Below, in pieces: positions 32,615-41,516 of a DNA stretch of 54,015 nucleotides. Below the pieces are notes generated by a model that searched no databases, was not told the DNA's origin, and worked only from the letters and a program-made list of their open reading frames with translations. Position numbers and translations under genes: made by a program. Source of the stretch: a virus. The stretch's first letter is position 1; every line of letters begins with the position of its first letter. Location of the stretch: IMG/VR virus record IMGVR_UViG_3300037247_000257, positions 1 through 54,015 of that record; one strand, written 5' to 3'.

Positions 32615-33228
32615 TACTTACCGAATGGTACTTCGTTATTAGTATTATCAGTACCAAATACAGCATTTAACGCGTCTTCATTGTTGTTTGTGTCTGAAGA
32701 AACTCCGTATTCTGACATAGGTAATACTCTATCGTAAGGTATTCCATTTTGATCTTTGTTATCACGTAACTTAAGACCTCTTGGTCTGAATTCAGTTGAG
32801 ATAAATGCACCGTACTTTGGAATCACACACATTTTATCATCATTATACTTGTAGACAATTTTCATGCTAGCTTCTGCTCCAACATGCGCGGTCAATGCTG
32901 CAGCGATGTTTCTGTAGAATTCACCAATAGAAGCACCACCTACTTTAGCAACAGCATCGTTATCTAAGAAAGCTTCTAACAACTGCTTAATATGCTTTTG
33001 CTTATCTTCTGCAGTATTAGCGTTGTATCTTTCAGAATTAGTATCAAAGTCAGATGCCCAGAATCTTGGCTTGAAATTACCTGCATTGTCAACATTAGTA
33101 CCTTTAAATGTGATATCTAAATGCCCATCTTCTGTGATTTCTACTTTATCAAGTTTTACCGGAACTGCTTCTCCTGGATTGATTGGTGAAAATGATTTTT
33201 CTGATTCTACGTTACCTAAGTTAAACAT
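32614..33228 (-). CDS. Candidate single-stranded DNA-binding protein
   Basis: 204 residues. A strand-rich N-terminal half (VPVKLDKVEITEDGHLDITF) and a conserved-looking FWASDFD segment are followed by a polar, acidic C-terminus ending NNEVPFGK. This resembles the acidic tips (DDDxPF) by which SSBs bind partners. Position between primase and recombination genes and single-unit expression (terminator upstream) fit an SSB. The OB fold cannot be proven by eye, so the name is inference. Confidence 0.5.
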   Translation of the reverse strand: MFNLGNVESEKSFSPINPGEAVPVKLDKVEITEDGHLDITFKGTNVDNAGNFKPRFWASDFDTNSERYNANTAEDKQKHIKQLLEAFLDNDAVAKVGGASIGEFYRNIAAALTAHVGAEASMKIVYKYNDDKMCVIPKYGAFISTEFRPRGLKLRDNKDQNGIPYDRVLPMSEYGVSSDTNNNEDALNAVFGTDNTNNEVPFGK

Positions 33229-33254
33229 AACTTTTTTTTTATTAATTGTTTTAG

Positions 33255-33282
33255 ACTAAAATGCCCCTCTAACGTGAGGGGC
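33255..33282 (-). terminator. Intrinsic terminator
   Basis: Minus-strand GCCCCTC-ACGTTA-GAGGGGC followed by ATTTTAG. It ends the transcript of the acidic-tailed gene (33385-33924) and its GC-rich 3' region, and lies just before the SSB-like gene. Confidence 0.8.
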
Positions 33283-33384
33283 GATACGGCCATTCAACAG
33301 GTGACATCCCGATACCTTGTTTTCGCACAAGGTTAAGCGGCACGGCGAGGTAGCGAATCTGCGCGAGGGTGCAACGATACTTTT
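33283..33384 (-). ncRNA. GC-rich structured 3' region or small RNA
   Basis: About 100 nt, markedly more GC-rich than its surroundings and without a supported gene. It contains ACCTTGT-(6)-ACAAGGT (33314-33333) and several GCG-rich complementary pieces near 33335-33370. On the minus strand it ends at an intrinsic terminator, giving a compact RNA of about 130 nt. On the plus strand it ends in GATACTTTTTT. It could be a 3'-UTR-derived small RNA or an unrelated inserted element. Confidence 0.45.
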
Positions 33385-33924
33385 TTACGCTTCGTGAGAA
33401 TCGTTTGCGTCGTCCATGTCAGCTACAGCTTCCATTTGTGGCTCTTCTTCAGAGTCTTCAGCTAAGATCTCCGCTCTAACTTGTGCAGCTGCTTCAGCTT
33501 CAGAAACAACTTCTGTGTCGTCATGTGCTTCGCCAGCTTCCTCAGCTTTGATTCTAAACTCTTCTCTTTTTTCTGCACCATTAACAGTTTCTTCTAAAGC
33601 GTAATAAACATCTCCAGTAGCAGGATGTTCTTGCCCATCACCTACGATAGCAAGCTCAGTGTACTTTCCACCTAACAAGTGTGCTATTGTTTGGTGAGAA
33701 AATTCACCATTTTTAGCAGGTCTTCCAACACCACTTTCAGCATCAGTTGATGCAATAATAAACACTTCACCAGTTCTTTGAACGATGATATTTCTATCAG
33801 CAGTAAGGTTTAAACGCTTCTTAGCATCTTCTCCTAATCTGATCTTGTTACCTGCAAATACTTTTACATCTGCCACTTGAATTGTCTTATTTGTTACGTT
33901 CTCTATGTTATCGAAGTTAAACAT
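33385..33924 (-). CDS. Hypothetical protein with long acidic tail
   Basis: 179 residues from ATG 33924. The first 110 residues are compact and strand-rich (KVFAGNKIRLGEDAKKRLNL, then RNIIVQRTGEVFIIAST). The last 65 are Glu/Asp/Ala-rich and probably disordered. It is expressed as its own unit, bounded by terminators. An acidic tail beside recombination genes recalls DNA-mimic or SSB-interacting proteins. I recognise no family. Confidence 0.6.
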   Translation of the reverse strand: MFNFDNIENVTNKTIQVADVKVFAGNKIRLGEDAKKRLNLTADRNIIVQRTGEVFIIASTDAESGVGRPAKNGEFSHQTIAHLLGGKYTELAIVGDGQEHPATGDVYYALEETVNGAEKREEFRIKAEEAGEAHDDTEVVSEAEAAAQVRAEILAEDSEEEPQMEAVADMDDANDSHEA

Positions 33925-33962
33925 CTTCTTGATTTTTATAAAATTATACACTGATTTTTTTT

Positions 33963-33988
33963 GAAGAAAAGAGGGGAAAGTCCCCTCT
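33963..33988 (-). terminator. Intrinsic terminator after Sak4-like gene
   Basis: Minus-strand AGAGGGG-ACTTT-CCCCTCT followed by TTTTCTTC, 2 nt after the stop codon of the ATPase gene. Confidence 0.88.
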
Positions 33989-33990
33989 TA

Positions 33991-34683
33991 CTATTCTCCG
34001 TAGTACTTATCGATAGCAGCTACTACCTTTCCAAGATCATTCTCAACGAAATCGTCTTTGAACATCCCTTCTGGACTCTTAGCTGTTGTTGTGCCGTCTG
34101 AGTGTGTTATAAACCCGTATTCTGGGCGGTCATCCTTATCTTTACGGATGTCTGTGAATAACACAACAGTAAACAAACCTTCCATGGTCAATTTCTCATC
34201 AACCATCTTACCGATCGTCTTCATCTTACGAAGAGGTTTGAAGTTTTCACTTGTTTCCTCTTCATGAGTGAGTACAAAGACTTTAATGTCTTCTCTTTCT
34301 AGCTGCGAAGCTTTCATGAGAGGACGAGCTCCATTCTTACCGATTGAAGCAAACTTTTCGAAACCTTTCTCGTCAGCTCTATCAAAGAACTCAAAACCCA
34401 TGATGTACTGATAATCATCAATCACGACATTTTTAATGTCCGGGCGTTTCTTATCAACCAGACTAAGTATCTGGATAATAGTATCTGCGCTTTTTGATTT
34501 GAAATAGTTACCAGTTGCACCACCGCTTGCCACATCAAGAGGAGTATACAGTTTATTAAACCCCTTCATAGGAATCTTTTTACCTGATACACTGATGATC
34601 AACGTTTCTTTAGGGTCTAACCCTTGGATCGATCGAGTCTTACCCGATCCTGAACGACCCACTACACCTACACATTCTGCCAT
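33991..34683 (-). CDS. Sak4-like RecA-fold ATPase
   Basis: 230 residues. Walker A is GRSGSGKTRS (9-18, Lys15) and Walker B is KNVVIDDYQYIMG (about 79-91). Later IKVFVLTHEEE and LFTVVLFTD strands give the RecA-like order. Phage Sak4 proteins are short Rad51-like cores that promote strand annealing with an SSB, and an SSB-like gene is two genes downstream. A UUCG hairpin lies immediately upstream of the start and may control translation. Confidence 0.65.
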   Translation of the reverse strand: MAECVGVVGRSGSGKTRSIQGLDPKETLIISVSGKKIPMKGFNKLYTPLDVASGGATGNYFKSKSADTIIQILSLVDKKRPDIKNVVIDDYQYIMGFEFFDRADEKGFEKFASIGKNGARPLMKASQLEREDIKVFVLTHEEETSENFKPLRKMKTIGKMVDEKLTMEGLFTVVLFTDIRKDKDDRPEYGFITHSDGTTTAKSPEGMFKDDFVENDLGKVVAAIDKYYGE

Positions 34684-34685
34684 AG

Positions 34686-34734
34686 CCCTGATCCCTCCGA
34701 AGAGGGACGGGAGCCTGCTGAGATTTCAAGTCTC
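34686..34734 (-). promoter_or_regulatory. 5' leader hairpins of the ATPase gene
   Basis: Minus-strand TCCCTC-TTCG-GAGGGA (34692-34707), with a wider CCC/GGG clamp, ends a few bases before the ATG at 34683. GAGA-(7)-TCTC (34720-34734) precedes it. A stable UUCG hairpin this close to a start codon is a good candidate site for translational control or a repressor. Neither hairpin has a U-tract. Confidence 0.5.
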
Positions 34735-34745
34735 GACAAAACGTG

Positions 34746-35810
34746 TTAGATGAGTTTTTTTTGGCTACTTATTAAAGGCACCCCGCCTTCTTTTTGCGCA
34801 TCGTCTAACATCTGGCTAAACACATCTCTTTCCATCTCATCAAAGTCAAATAATGCTAACTTGTTATAGCATGGTATCGTTAAATCTGAGGCACCTGACC
34901 TCTGTTTTACTAATTCGAAGTATACCATCTGATAAGTAACATCATCTAATCTGTAACGAGTTGGTAATCCATGTGGTGTGTACAAATCTAAGCCTAGTTT
35001 TGCCGGTATGTGTGAGAACATAATGTAGTCAGAGCACTGCTCGATACTAGAAGCACCGAATAGACAGCCAGTGTCCGGTCTATGCATGTCTGAATTTCGT
35101 ACTCTGTCCACCGATCGGATCTCTCGGTTCATTTGACTTAGAACAATACCCACTGAATGACCACCATTATCAGCTATGTATTTCTTGACGTCAACTAGAA
35201 GATACATAAGCTCATCGACTCTTTGCTTTTCGCTTTGACCTTCTCTACCTTTTACAAGCAGAGCGTGATCAATTTCGTAAACCATCGTTTTGTTAGTTGG
35301 TTTACATTCATTCTCCCAGTAATATATTATAGAGTCAGCAATGGCTTTAGGCGTGTTTGGAACATCGATAAAATCGACATCACGCTTAGCTAACTCATCA
35401 TAATACTCTTTAAGTGCTTCGAACTGCTTATCAGTAAGCGGCTCATCTACACTATAAAGATCTCTCAACTTCATTTTACTATCTGTAACTACAGATCTTG
35501 CAATCTGTTGGTGAGCTAGCATCTCGAAGTTGAAAATATACTGTTTGAAGTTTTGATCTGTGTTGAGAGTCGTAATAGAATCTCTTACACATTTCGATAG
35601 TGTACTCTTACCTGCGCCAGACAAGGCAGAAATACACATAATAGTATCTAACTCGATACCACCCATTAAACTCGCGTCTAACTTAGGGAATTTAGTTTTG
35701 AGTGAAGTAATATCACCGTTCATACGCTTTTGAACGTAATCTAGGTTTTCTGCCGCAGCTTGTTTGGCAGACTTCTTTCTCATGACGATTTGTTTAGACG
35801 ATTGTGACAT
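34746..35810 (-). CDS. DnaB-like replicative DNA helicase
   Basis: 354 residues. Walker A is SALSGAGKST (61-70, Lys68). Walker B lies in TMVYEIDHALLV, H4 is SVGIVLSQMNRE, and an Arg-containing MHRPDTGCLFGASSIEQ segment follows. This is the RecA-like motor of DnaB/gp41-type hexameric helicases without a full N-terminal primase-binding domain. It would unwind the f ork for the family-B polymerase. The gene starts inside the end of the preceding one (17 nt overlap). Confidence 0.85.
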   Translation of the reverse strand: MSQSSKQIVMRKKSAKQAAAENLDYVQKRMNGDITSLKTKFPKLDASLMGGIELDTIMCISALSGAGKSTLSKCVRDSITTLNTDQNFKQYIFNFEMLAHQQIARSVVTDSKMKLRDLYSVDEPLTDKQFEALKEYYDELAKRDVDFIDVPNTPKAIADSIIYYWENECKPTNKTMVYEIDHALLVKGREGQSEKQRVDELMYLLVDVKKYIADNGGHSVGIVLSQMNREIRSVDRVRNSDMHRPDTGCLFGASSIEQCSDYIMFSHIPAKLGLDLYTPHGLPTRYRLDDVTYQMVYFELVKQRSGASDLTIPCYNKLALFDFDEMERDVFSQMLDDAQKEGGVPLISSQKKLI

Positions 35811-36384
35811 CAGATGCTTTGTTAGATTGAGTGTTACGAGATTTACGGATTACTTCCCAAAAGCGAGTAAGAACAAACTTCTGTAATCCTAAGATTATTC
35901 CGTTGTTCTTTTTCGCCCATTCGAGGTCTTCAATGACTCTCTTATGTTCTTTAGGATCTTTGTTAATAGCCCTTAGGTATTCTAATGCTATTTCCTCAGC
36001 AGAACAAGTACGACCTATAAAGTCACGCCCGTTCGTACCTCGGAACATACCTGGATATCTGTCAAACAGTTCCATTGGCATTGGATACACTTTAAGCTCA
36101 AAGTTTCCCGCAAACTTAGGGTTAATCTCGTAGTAATCATAAAGAGTTTTACCGAAATCATTTAAATCTTCGATTATCTCTCTAGCTACTAAATCTGCTA
36201 ACTCTTCAGGAGCAAGACCTCCTAAAACTGCCTTATACTCTAAGGACATTTTATAGGATTTCTTTTTCCAATCTGGATCATCATATGCTGGGTCTTTCAC
36301 CAACATTTTGACGAACATCAACTGAGCAGGGCTCAGCTTGAACTCTTTACAAAGCTCTAAGTCTTCTTCGACTGTGTGTAACAT
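35794..36384 (-). CDS. Hypothetical replication-block protein
   Basis: 196 residues, helical and charged. The first 60 (ELCKEFKLSPAQLMFVKMLV) look like a small helical domain. A MELFDRYPGMFRGTNGRDFI segment lies in the middle, and the last 60 residues are basic and helical. It precedes the helicase gene with a 17-nt overlap, so a helicase loader or cofactor is conceivable, but no AAA motif is present. Family unknown. Confidence 0.6.
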   Translation of the reverse strand: MLHTVEEDLELCKEFKLSPAQLMFVKMLVKDPAYDDPDWKKKSYKMSLEYKAVLGGLAPEELADLVAREIIEDLNDFGKTLYDYYEINPKFAGNFELKVYPMPMELFDRYPGMFRGTNGRDFIGRTCSAEEIALEYLRAINKDPKEHKRVIEDLEWAKKNNGIILGLQKFVLTRFWEVIRKSRNTQSNKASDVTIV

Positions 36385-36404
36385 AGGACTTCCTTTATGG
36401 GAGC

Positions 36405-36674
36405 CTACTCATCATTTTCTTGGATTAATACATACTTATTAGCCTGAGCTTCTTCGTAAACCATATTAACCATCTCGTCCATGATGTCTGTAAGCTCATA
36501 TTCAACATCATACCTCTCCCGGAGGAGTTGTTGAATCTCATTAACGTCAGTCTGGTGTGTTACCAACCGTTTTGTCTTAAGCACAATCATATGTGCTTTT
36601 AGCATGCCGCTACGTACATGCGATTTCGCAACGTCTTTTACAACGTAAGCATCGAATTCTTCCCACTGTTTCAT
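36405..36674 (-). CDS. Small helical hypothetical protein
   Basis: 89 residues (MKQWEEFDAYVVKDVAKSHV...), with a mixed first half and an acidic helical second half (LTDIMDEMVNMVYEEAQANK). Its ATG overlaps the SF2 helicase stop (ATGA). It lies between two replication helicases. No motif or family recognised. Confidence 0.55.
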   Translation of the reverse strand: MKQWEEFDAYVVKDVAKSHVRSGMLKAHMIVLKTKRLVTHQTDVNEIQQLLRERYDVEYELTDIMDEMVNMVYEEAQANKYVLIQENDE

Positions 36675-38092
36675 AGTACTTTCTTTAATAAGTTAATACA
36701 CTCATCCATGTCTTGTAACCATGCTACATTTTGAGAATTCTTTTGGCATTTACGTAACCACTTCTCATCCTGTGAGTTAGGAATGAAAAGGTTTACATAT
36801 ACACCTTGTTTCTCGGTACCATCAGCATATGTATGCTTACGAGCGATACGCCCAGTACGCTGTGTATGCTGAGTTGGATTAGTAGTTCGACTTGCATCAA
36901 CTCCTAATACTACATCTGGTACATCGAACCCTTGGTCGAGAGCTTTTGCGGTACATACTACATCTACGCCATGACTAGAATTAGTGAATCGCTCTAGAGC
37001 ATCTTTCTTTCTAGCTGTTGGCCCTTGCTTTTTTGTCGTTTTATACTTGACTTTGTATATTCCGTTAACGTACTGAGATTTACCATTCACTGTTTCCGCA
37101 AAGCGATCAGCTGATTCTTGTCTCTTGTACTCCTTAGTCTTAGTAATTTGAACGTGTTTAGTTTCAAGGTTAGAGTGATATGCTACTGCTCTCCTGCCTA
37201 CTGCGTTTTTAACTTCGTCTGCGAACTGTGTTGATTGAGAAAACGTGATGGTTTTATAACCAAACTCGTTGATAAGATCAACGGTAGCGTTAACTTTATG
37301 CTCTGTTTTGTATAGAAACGATTGTCTCTCTTGCACACAACGCTGTCCTTGAACAGCATCCCGTACAATTTCTTTACTCTTTTCCTTAGGGTCTTGAGTA
37401 GGATAATACTGTAGAGCATAAGCATACGCGTTATCCGAATTCATACAGCTACGCATTATGTCGAAGTCTCCGAACTTTGCAGCAAAGTGTCGAATTTGTT
37501 TTGATAAGTTAGTTAGCTTATCTTTTTCATGTCGAGTTAAGAATACTGGAACATTCAACTCTATGAAATCATTAATCCACCCTTTCTCTATTGCTAGAGA
37601 TTGGCTTATCGTGTAAATAACAGGTGCGTACTTCTTTAAAAGCGCTTCTTTACCATCTAAACGATCGATAGTTGCTGTTAAACCTAGTATCCACTTGTAA
37701 TCTACTAAAGAAAACAAGCGACTAAACTTATCGGCAGCCATCATATGGATCTCATCTACAATGAGTAGATCAACTTTATATTTCTGGTTTTTCAGAGCTA
37801 TAGAGTTGATCACCATCACTGTAGTGTTGGTTGATAGCCCGAAGGCTTTCAATATACCCTCCCACTGAGCCTTCAACTGAGTTGTCGGCACAATGATAAG
37901 AGCGTGTCGGTTGGAATTAAGTTTTACCATCTTAGCTATTGCTAGACAGCCAATAATAGACTTACCAAAACCTGTTGCAGCTTCGATAGTACCACGTGCT
38001 CCGGACCTAGTCCAAGTTATGATACAACGAAGTTGCATGATGTACTTTAGTGCATCAATTTTATCAACGGGTATTCCTAGTAAAGTCTTCAT
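36671..38092 (-). CDS. SF2 DNA helicase (UvsW-like)
   Basis: 473 residues. Motif I is AATGFGKSIIG (38-48, Lys44), motif II is VDEIH (112-116), motif III is LGLTATI, motif VI is QRTGRIARKH, and the C-terminal domain has VVCTAKALDQGFDVPD. This is the DExH branch used by phage UvsW-type proteins for branch migration and recombination-dependent replication, and matches other phage DEAD/H helicases. It is coupled to neighbours on both sides by 4-nt overlaps. Confidence 0.85.
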   Translation of the reverse strand: MKTLLGIPVDKIDALKYIMQLRCIITWTRSGARGTIEAATGFGKSIIGCLAIAKMVKLNSNRHALIIVPTTQLKAQWEGILKAFGLSTNTTVMVINSIALKNQKYKVDLLIVDEIHMMAADKFSRLFSLVDYKWILGLTATIDRLDGKEALLKKYAPVIYTISQSLAIEKGWINDFIELNVPVFLTRHEKDKLTNLSKQIRHFAAKFGDFDIMRSCMNSDNAYAYALQYYPTQDPKEKSKEIVRDAVQGQRCVQERQSFLYKTEHKVNATVDLINEFGYKTITFSQSTQFADEVKNAVGRRAVAYHSNLETKHVQITKTKEYKRQESADRFAETVNGKSQYVNGIYKVKYKTTKKQGPTARKKDALERFTNSSHGVDVVCTAKALDQGFDVPDVVLGVDASRTTNPTQHTQRTGRIARKHTYADGTEKQGVYVNLFIPNSQDEKWLRKCQKNSQNVAWLQDMDECINLLKKVL

Positions 38093-38385
38093 CGTTTTAA
38101 AACTTCTAAAACTGGACCTGGAGCATCTCCTAACTTAGCTGCTTCAAGTATACCTTTTTTGTCCATATTTGAACTTAGTTTATCAATACCTGCTTCAGAC
38201 ATATCAATAATCCAAGATGATACTGTTACTATATCAATTTCAGTTGTATTCTTAGTTATAAGAATTAATCTGACTTCTCGTACCAGCTTAGCTCTTTTAA
38301 TATACTGAGAAACAACTTGTTTTTGTTCCTGTGGTACATGTACCCTAACAGTATGTGACCAAGGCCTTGCGTTTTCATTTTCCAT
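38089..38385 (-). CDS. Small hypothetical protein downstream of DNA polymerase
   Basis: 98 residues from ATG 38385, 10 nt after the polymerase stop; an in-frame ATG at 38424 would overlap the polymerase by 29 nt. The first half is strand-rich and basic (HTVRVHVPQEQKQVVSQYIK). The middle contains EIDIVTVSSWIIDM and the end is helical. It may be a polymerase accessory protein by position. No family recognised. Confidence 0.55.
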   Translation of the reverse strand: MENENARPWSHTVRVHVPQEQKQVVSQYIKRAKLVREVRLILITKNTTEIDIVTVSSWIIDMSEAGIDKLSSNMDKKGILEAAKLGDAPGPVLEVLKR

Positions 38386-38395
38386 CTTTGTGTTT

Positions 38396-40222
38396 TTAGA
38401 AGAGAGACAGTTGAGCTGGCTCAATGAGCCTTCTGAGTTTTTCTGCTTCTCTGATGTAATAACTATAGTTTATACGCTCACCTTCAGCATAATCATTTAA
38501 GATAGTAACGCCGCTGTCTTTGAGTACATGACCCATTGACCCGTCTGGTTTTTTCTTAAATAAGTACGCTCCATTAAGAGACGCATAGAACCTATTTGTT
38601 TTTTGTAGTTCCTTTTGATTGTGTACCGCTTTGAACTGCTTACCCATTTTCTGCATCATACAGAAGTCATAGATGTTAGTACAGCTTTCTACAGTATCTA
38701 TGATATGTTTACCGTTGATAAAGTACTCATAAAGAGCCTTCTTAACTATCGGTTTATCATATCCTTTACCTAGCGGCGTATCACGCAGAAAGAAACCTTT
38801 CTCTTTTACTCCACCTCCTTTATAAACAGCGAGGTAACTGTTAACGTCACGTCTGATAACCTTCTCGTATTCAGCATATTCTAACTGTAACCTAGTTACA
38901 GCTTCCCAATTCTTACATATTTCATAATACGTGTCGATTTGATCTTCTGGGATCATGCATGTTATACCATCGGTATTCAGTGAGTCAACTTTAAAGCCCG
39001 CGTCAGTCAATGATTCTGATAACATACTAAGGAGTAATTGTCCGTTTAATGTTATCTTCATCGCAACCATTGGGTCATATAACCAAGAAAACTCGTTGAT
39101 TAAATTACCGTACGAACCATTTAGCATCAACTTATAAGTATCTGCCATCAATTGTGCTTGAGGATCTGTCTTAGCTGCAGGTTTATAGATATTCAGTCTA
39201 TCATCTCTAATCTGTTTGTACAGAGGAATGAATATATCTTTATCCAAATGTTCTGGACACCATCCATATTCTATCCATAAAGACGGATATAGTGAACCTA
39301 CATCAGCATCCATGTATATCCAGCCTGGTTCCGGAGCAATAATACCCGGACGATCTTTGCTGTGTATACCACCTGTACCATAATCATGTTTAACACCACC
39401 GTATATAACTGAGTAATTCAAAGCACCACGTGTTTCCGTGATAGTTTTCCCTTTCAAAGTCACAAGTAAATCGCTAAACTCTTTGCTTTTAAAGGATACT
39501 TCAGGTAATATACAATCAGATAGCTTGATTTCAGGTCTGAATGTCCTACGGTCTCTAAAACCTTCATCACCAGACTCTTCCTCGTACATGTTAGCAAATA
39601 AGTTTACACCTACACGCACTGGGTCATCGCTCAGGCAATCTAGCCCAAACTTCTCTTTAACACCTATGCGTAAAGCTATATCCTTATCTTTAAGCTCACA
39701 AAGTCGTTTAGTAGCGCCGATATCATTCCAGTTATACTCTTTAACTTTTTCCCATTCAGTAAGTGTCAACTCCTTATCAAAAGGATAAGGTAAATCTTGC
39801 ACTTTAGCCCAACACATACTTACTTCCATCTCTTTGAGACTCACACGCAACGCTTTAGATGCATGTAGTGTCATCAAGTCAACAGATTGATAATGAGTAT
39901 TACAGTACACATACTTCTTTTTAAAGAGCTTGTATGTAAAGTCAAAATCACCGTGTTGAGATGTTATAATCTTTTGTGAAACGCCATATAGCTCAGGAGC
40001 TGAAACAGCAGGGTGAGCTAAGATATAGTTGATAATAGGATCATCATAACCTGAGTTATTATAACCTACCAACCATTTTACCGAAATAAGAAACTCTCTA
40101 AGCCTATTACTATCATCACGCCAAGGAGATATCTCAAACATGTGACGCTCGTTGCTTTTATAGTTCTCAAAACCTACACAGAATGCATTAGGAAAGATCT
40201 CTATATCGTATATCCATACCAT
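38396..40222 (-). CDS. Family B DNA polymerase with proofreading domain
   Basis: 608 residues, compact for this family. Exonuclease motifs are WIYDIEIF (Asp6, Glu8), GYNNSGYDDP and YNWNDIGA. Polymerase motif A is DADVGSLYPS (Asp307), motif B is KLMLNGSYG (364-372) and motif C is LNTDGIT with Asp418. The first Asp of the usual DTD is Asn. N-terminal 3'-5' exonuclease plus motifs A-B-C identify the main phage replicase. No TPR1/TPR2-type protein-priming insertion is obvious. It lies downstream of a terminator as the head of the replication operon. Confidence 0.88.
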   Translation of the reverse strand: MVWIYDIEIFPNAFCVGFENYKSNERHMFEISPWRDDSNRLREFLISVKWLVGYNNSGYDDPIINYILAHPAVSAPELYGVSQKIITSQHGDFDFTYKLFKKKYVYCNTHYQSVDLMTLHASKALRVSLKEMEVSMCWAKVQDLPYPFDKELTLTEWEKVKEYNWNDIGATKRLCELKDKDIALRIGVKEKFGLDCLSDDPVRVGVNLFANMYEEESGDEGFRDRRTFRPEIKLSDCILPEVSFKSKEFSDLLVTLKGKTITETRGALNYSVIYGGVKHDYGTGGIHSKDRPGIIAPEPGWIYMDADVGSLYPSLWIEYGWCPEHLDKDIFIPLYKQIRDDRLNIYKPAAKTDPQAQLMADTYKLMLNGSYGNLINEFSWLYDPMVAMKITLNGQLLLSMLSESLTDAGFKVDSLNTDGITCMIPEDQIDTYYEICKNWEAVTRLQLEYAEYEKVIRRDVNSYLAVYKGGGVKEKGFFLRDTPLGKGYDKPIVKKALYEYFINGKHIIDTVESCTNIYDFCMMQKMGKQFKAVHNQKELQKTNRFYASLNGAYLFKKKPDGSMGHVLKDSGVTILNDYAEGERINYSYYIREAEKLRRLIEPAQLSLF

Positions 40223-40240
40223 AAATAACGAGTTTAAGAA

Positions 40241-40269
40241 AAGAAAAGGAACACACGAATGCGCTCCTT
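40241..40269 (-). terminator. Strong intrinsic terminator before DNA polymerase
   Basis: On the minus strand AAGGAGCGCA-TTCG-TGTGTTCCTT (10 bp including G-U pairs, UUCG loop) is followed by TTTCTTTTC. It ends the transcript of the gene at 40278-40793. Confidence 0.88.
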
Positions 40270-40277
40270 AACTAGTT

Positions 40278-40793
40278 TTACTTCATAAACGCAGGAACTT
40301 CCTGGTCTTGTTTGTCATGAACAGCCGGAGCTATTGCATCAACACTGGTGTTACTAGCCATACGAGCTGCTTTACGCTCAGCTGCTGTCTTACGAACACC
40401 TTCCTTTTTAGGTGCAGGACACCAAGACTTCACAAACAAACCGGTAATACCTTTGCTTGTTGTCTTTTCAATGACAGTAATCTCTACTGCCTGGCCATGT
40501 TCAGGGAATTTGGCATTACCCTCAGTGTCTAAGAAAACACTCAAGCTAAGAGCTTGATTTGCTGCCTCGTCATAATCACCTTGAGCCATCAAGGTATCTG
40601 CTGCTAAATCGTGATACTCAGACATTGCTGCGAAATTCACTATACCTACTTGATGAGCACCACTTGGGTGTATCTTTCTGTAATTCTTGTTGACGTTAGT
40701 CACGACAGTGTCGTATGTACCAGGACTACCAATGATAAGTCTTGATGCGATGATTCTGTCTGCTGCGTCTTCTGTTAATCTTTGCGTTTGCAT
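40278..40793 (-). CDS. Hypothetical protein, DNA-metabolism block
   Basis: 171 residues. A helical N-terminal third is followed by a strand-rich middle (GQAVEITVIEKTTSKGITGL) and a basic then acidic tail ending DKQDQEVPAFMK. The C-terminal VPAF recalls SSB-type tips but is weaker than in the 32614-33228 gene. It has its own terminator, like the other individually expressed replication genes. No recognised family. Confidence 0.6.
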   Translation of the reverse strand: MQTQRLTEDAADRIIASRLIIGSPGTYDTVVTNVNKNYRKIHPSGAHQVGIVNFAAMSEYHDLAADTLMAQGDYDEAANQALSLSVFLDTEGNAKFPEHGQAVEITVIEKTTSKGITGLFVKSWCPAPKKEGVRKTAAERKAARMASNTSVDAIAPAVHDKQDQEVPAFMK

Positions 40794-40816
40794 AACTTTC
40801 TGTTTATAATTTACGT

Positions 40817-41158
40817 TTAATTTAACCCGAACTTTTTAGACATAATATACATCTTATGGCGTTCGGAATTTACCATTTCAGCGTGTACACACACGCCTAT
40901 GAAGAATGAGATTTCTGGTGTCAGCTCTTCCACTTTTTCAGCTGCTGCTTGAGCTAGCTCTCCTACGGAACATGGAGCAGATACTGATATACCTTTACCT
41001 CTTTCATCATCGATTTTACTTTGAATTGCTAAATCAAGGTTTTCATTCATCACAGTTTCAACTACTGAGTGTATTTCAAAAGCTTTTTCTTCAGATAAAT
41101 CACAAGAAGCAAACAAGTTATTGTCTGCTTCTGCTACGTTAAAGTTAAACCTCTTCAT
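40817..41158 (-). CDS. Helical hypothetical protein
   Basis: 113 residues, mostly helical and acidic (LFASCDLSEEKAFEIHSVVE, then VGELAQAAAEKVEELTPEIS), with a short basic end. Its ATG overlaps the HNH gene stop by 4 nt. No motif or family recognised. Confidence 0.6.
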   Translation of the reverse strand: MKRFNFNVAEADNNLFASCDLSEEKAFEIHSVVETVMNENLDLAIQSKIDDERGKGISVSAPCSVGELAQAAAEKVEELTPEISFFIGVCVHAEMVNSERHKMYIMSKKFGLN

Positions 41159-41493
41159 AAACCACTCTTTTCTAAACCTTTCATTAAATTCTTGATTTGT
41201 GTAACTGTTAACTCACCTTTCACAAACTGGTTAAACCCCCTAGAACAAGCTACAACATTACCTTTCACATACCCCTTGTCGTTGTCAATACGATCTAGGC
41301 TGTGTTGGTTGTAATCTTCGTTTATATGATTTAGTTGTTCACCAGTAAAGTGACAAGTGTCAGTCTTCATTACTCTTTTTAACTCAGCAAAGCTGATTGA
41401 GACTTCAATGTCTCTCTTACTAGCGTTTAATGCTAGTGCCACATACTTCTTCGCTACGACTAAGTCTGTGATCTGTTTTTTTGCGTTTTTCAT
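41155..41493 (-). CDS. HNH-type endonuclease-like protein
   Basis: 112 residues. The segment CHFTGEQLNH...HSLDRIDNDKGYVKGNVV (about 46-82) matches the phage HNH/endonuclease-VII-like pattern CxxTGxxL...SLDRIDnxkGYvxgN. Single His and Asn residues are in the right places, but only one Cys is present, so a zinc site may be absent. It starts close to the irregular tRNA. It may be a homing or nicking nuclease, or a recombination nuclease. Confidence 0.65.
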   Translation of the reverse strand: MKNAKKQITDLVVAKKYVALALNASKRDIEVSISFAELKRVMKTDTCHFTGEQLNHINEDYNQHSLDRIDNDKGYVKGNVVACSRGFNQFVKGELTVTQIKNLMKGLEKSGL

Positions 41494-41516
41494 TATTATC
41501 TATAGTGTTTTCATAG

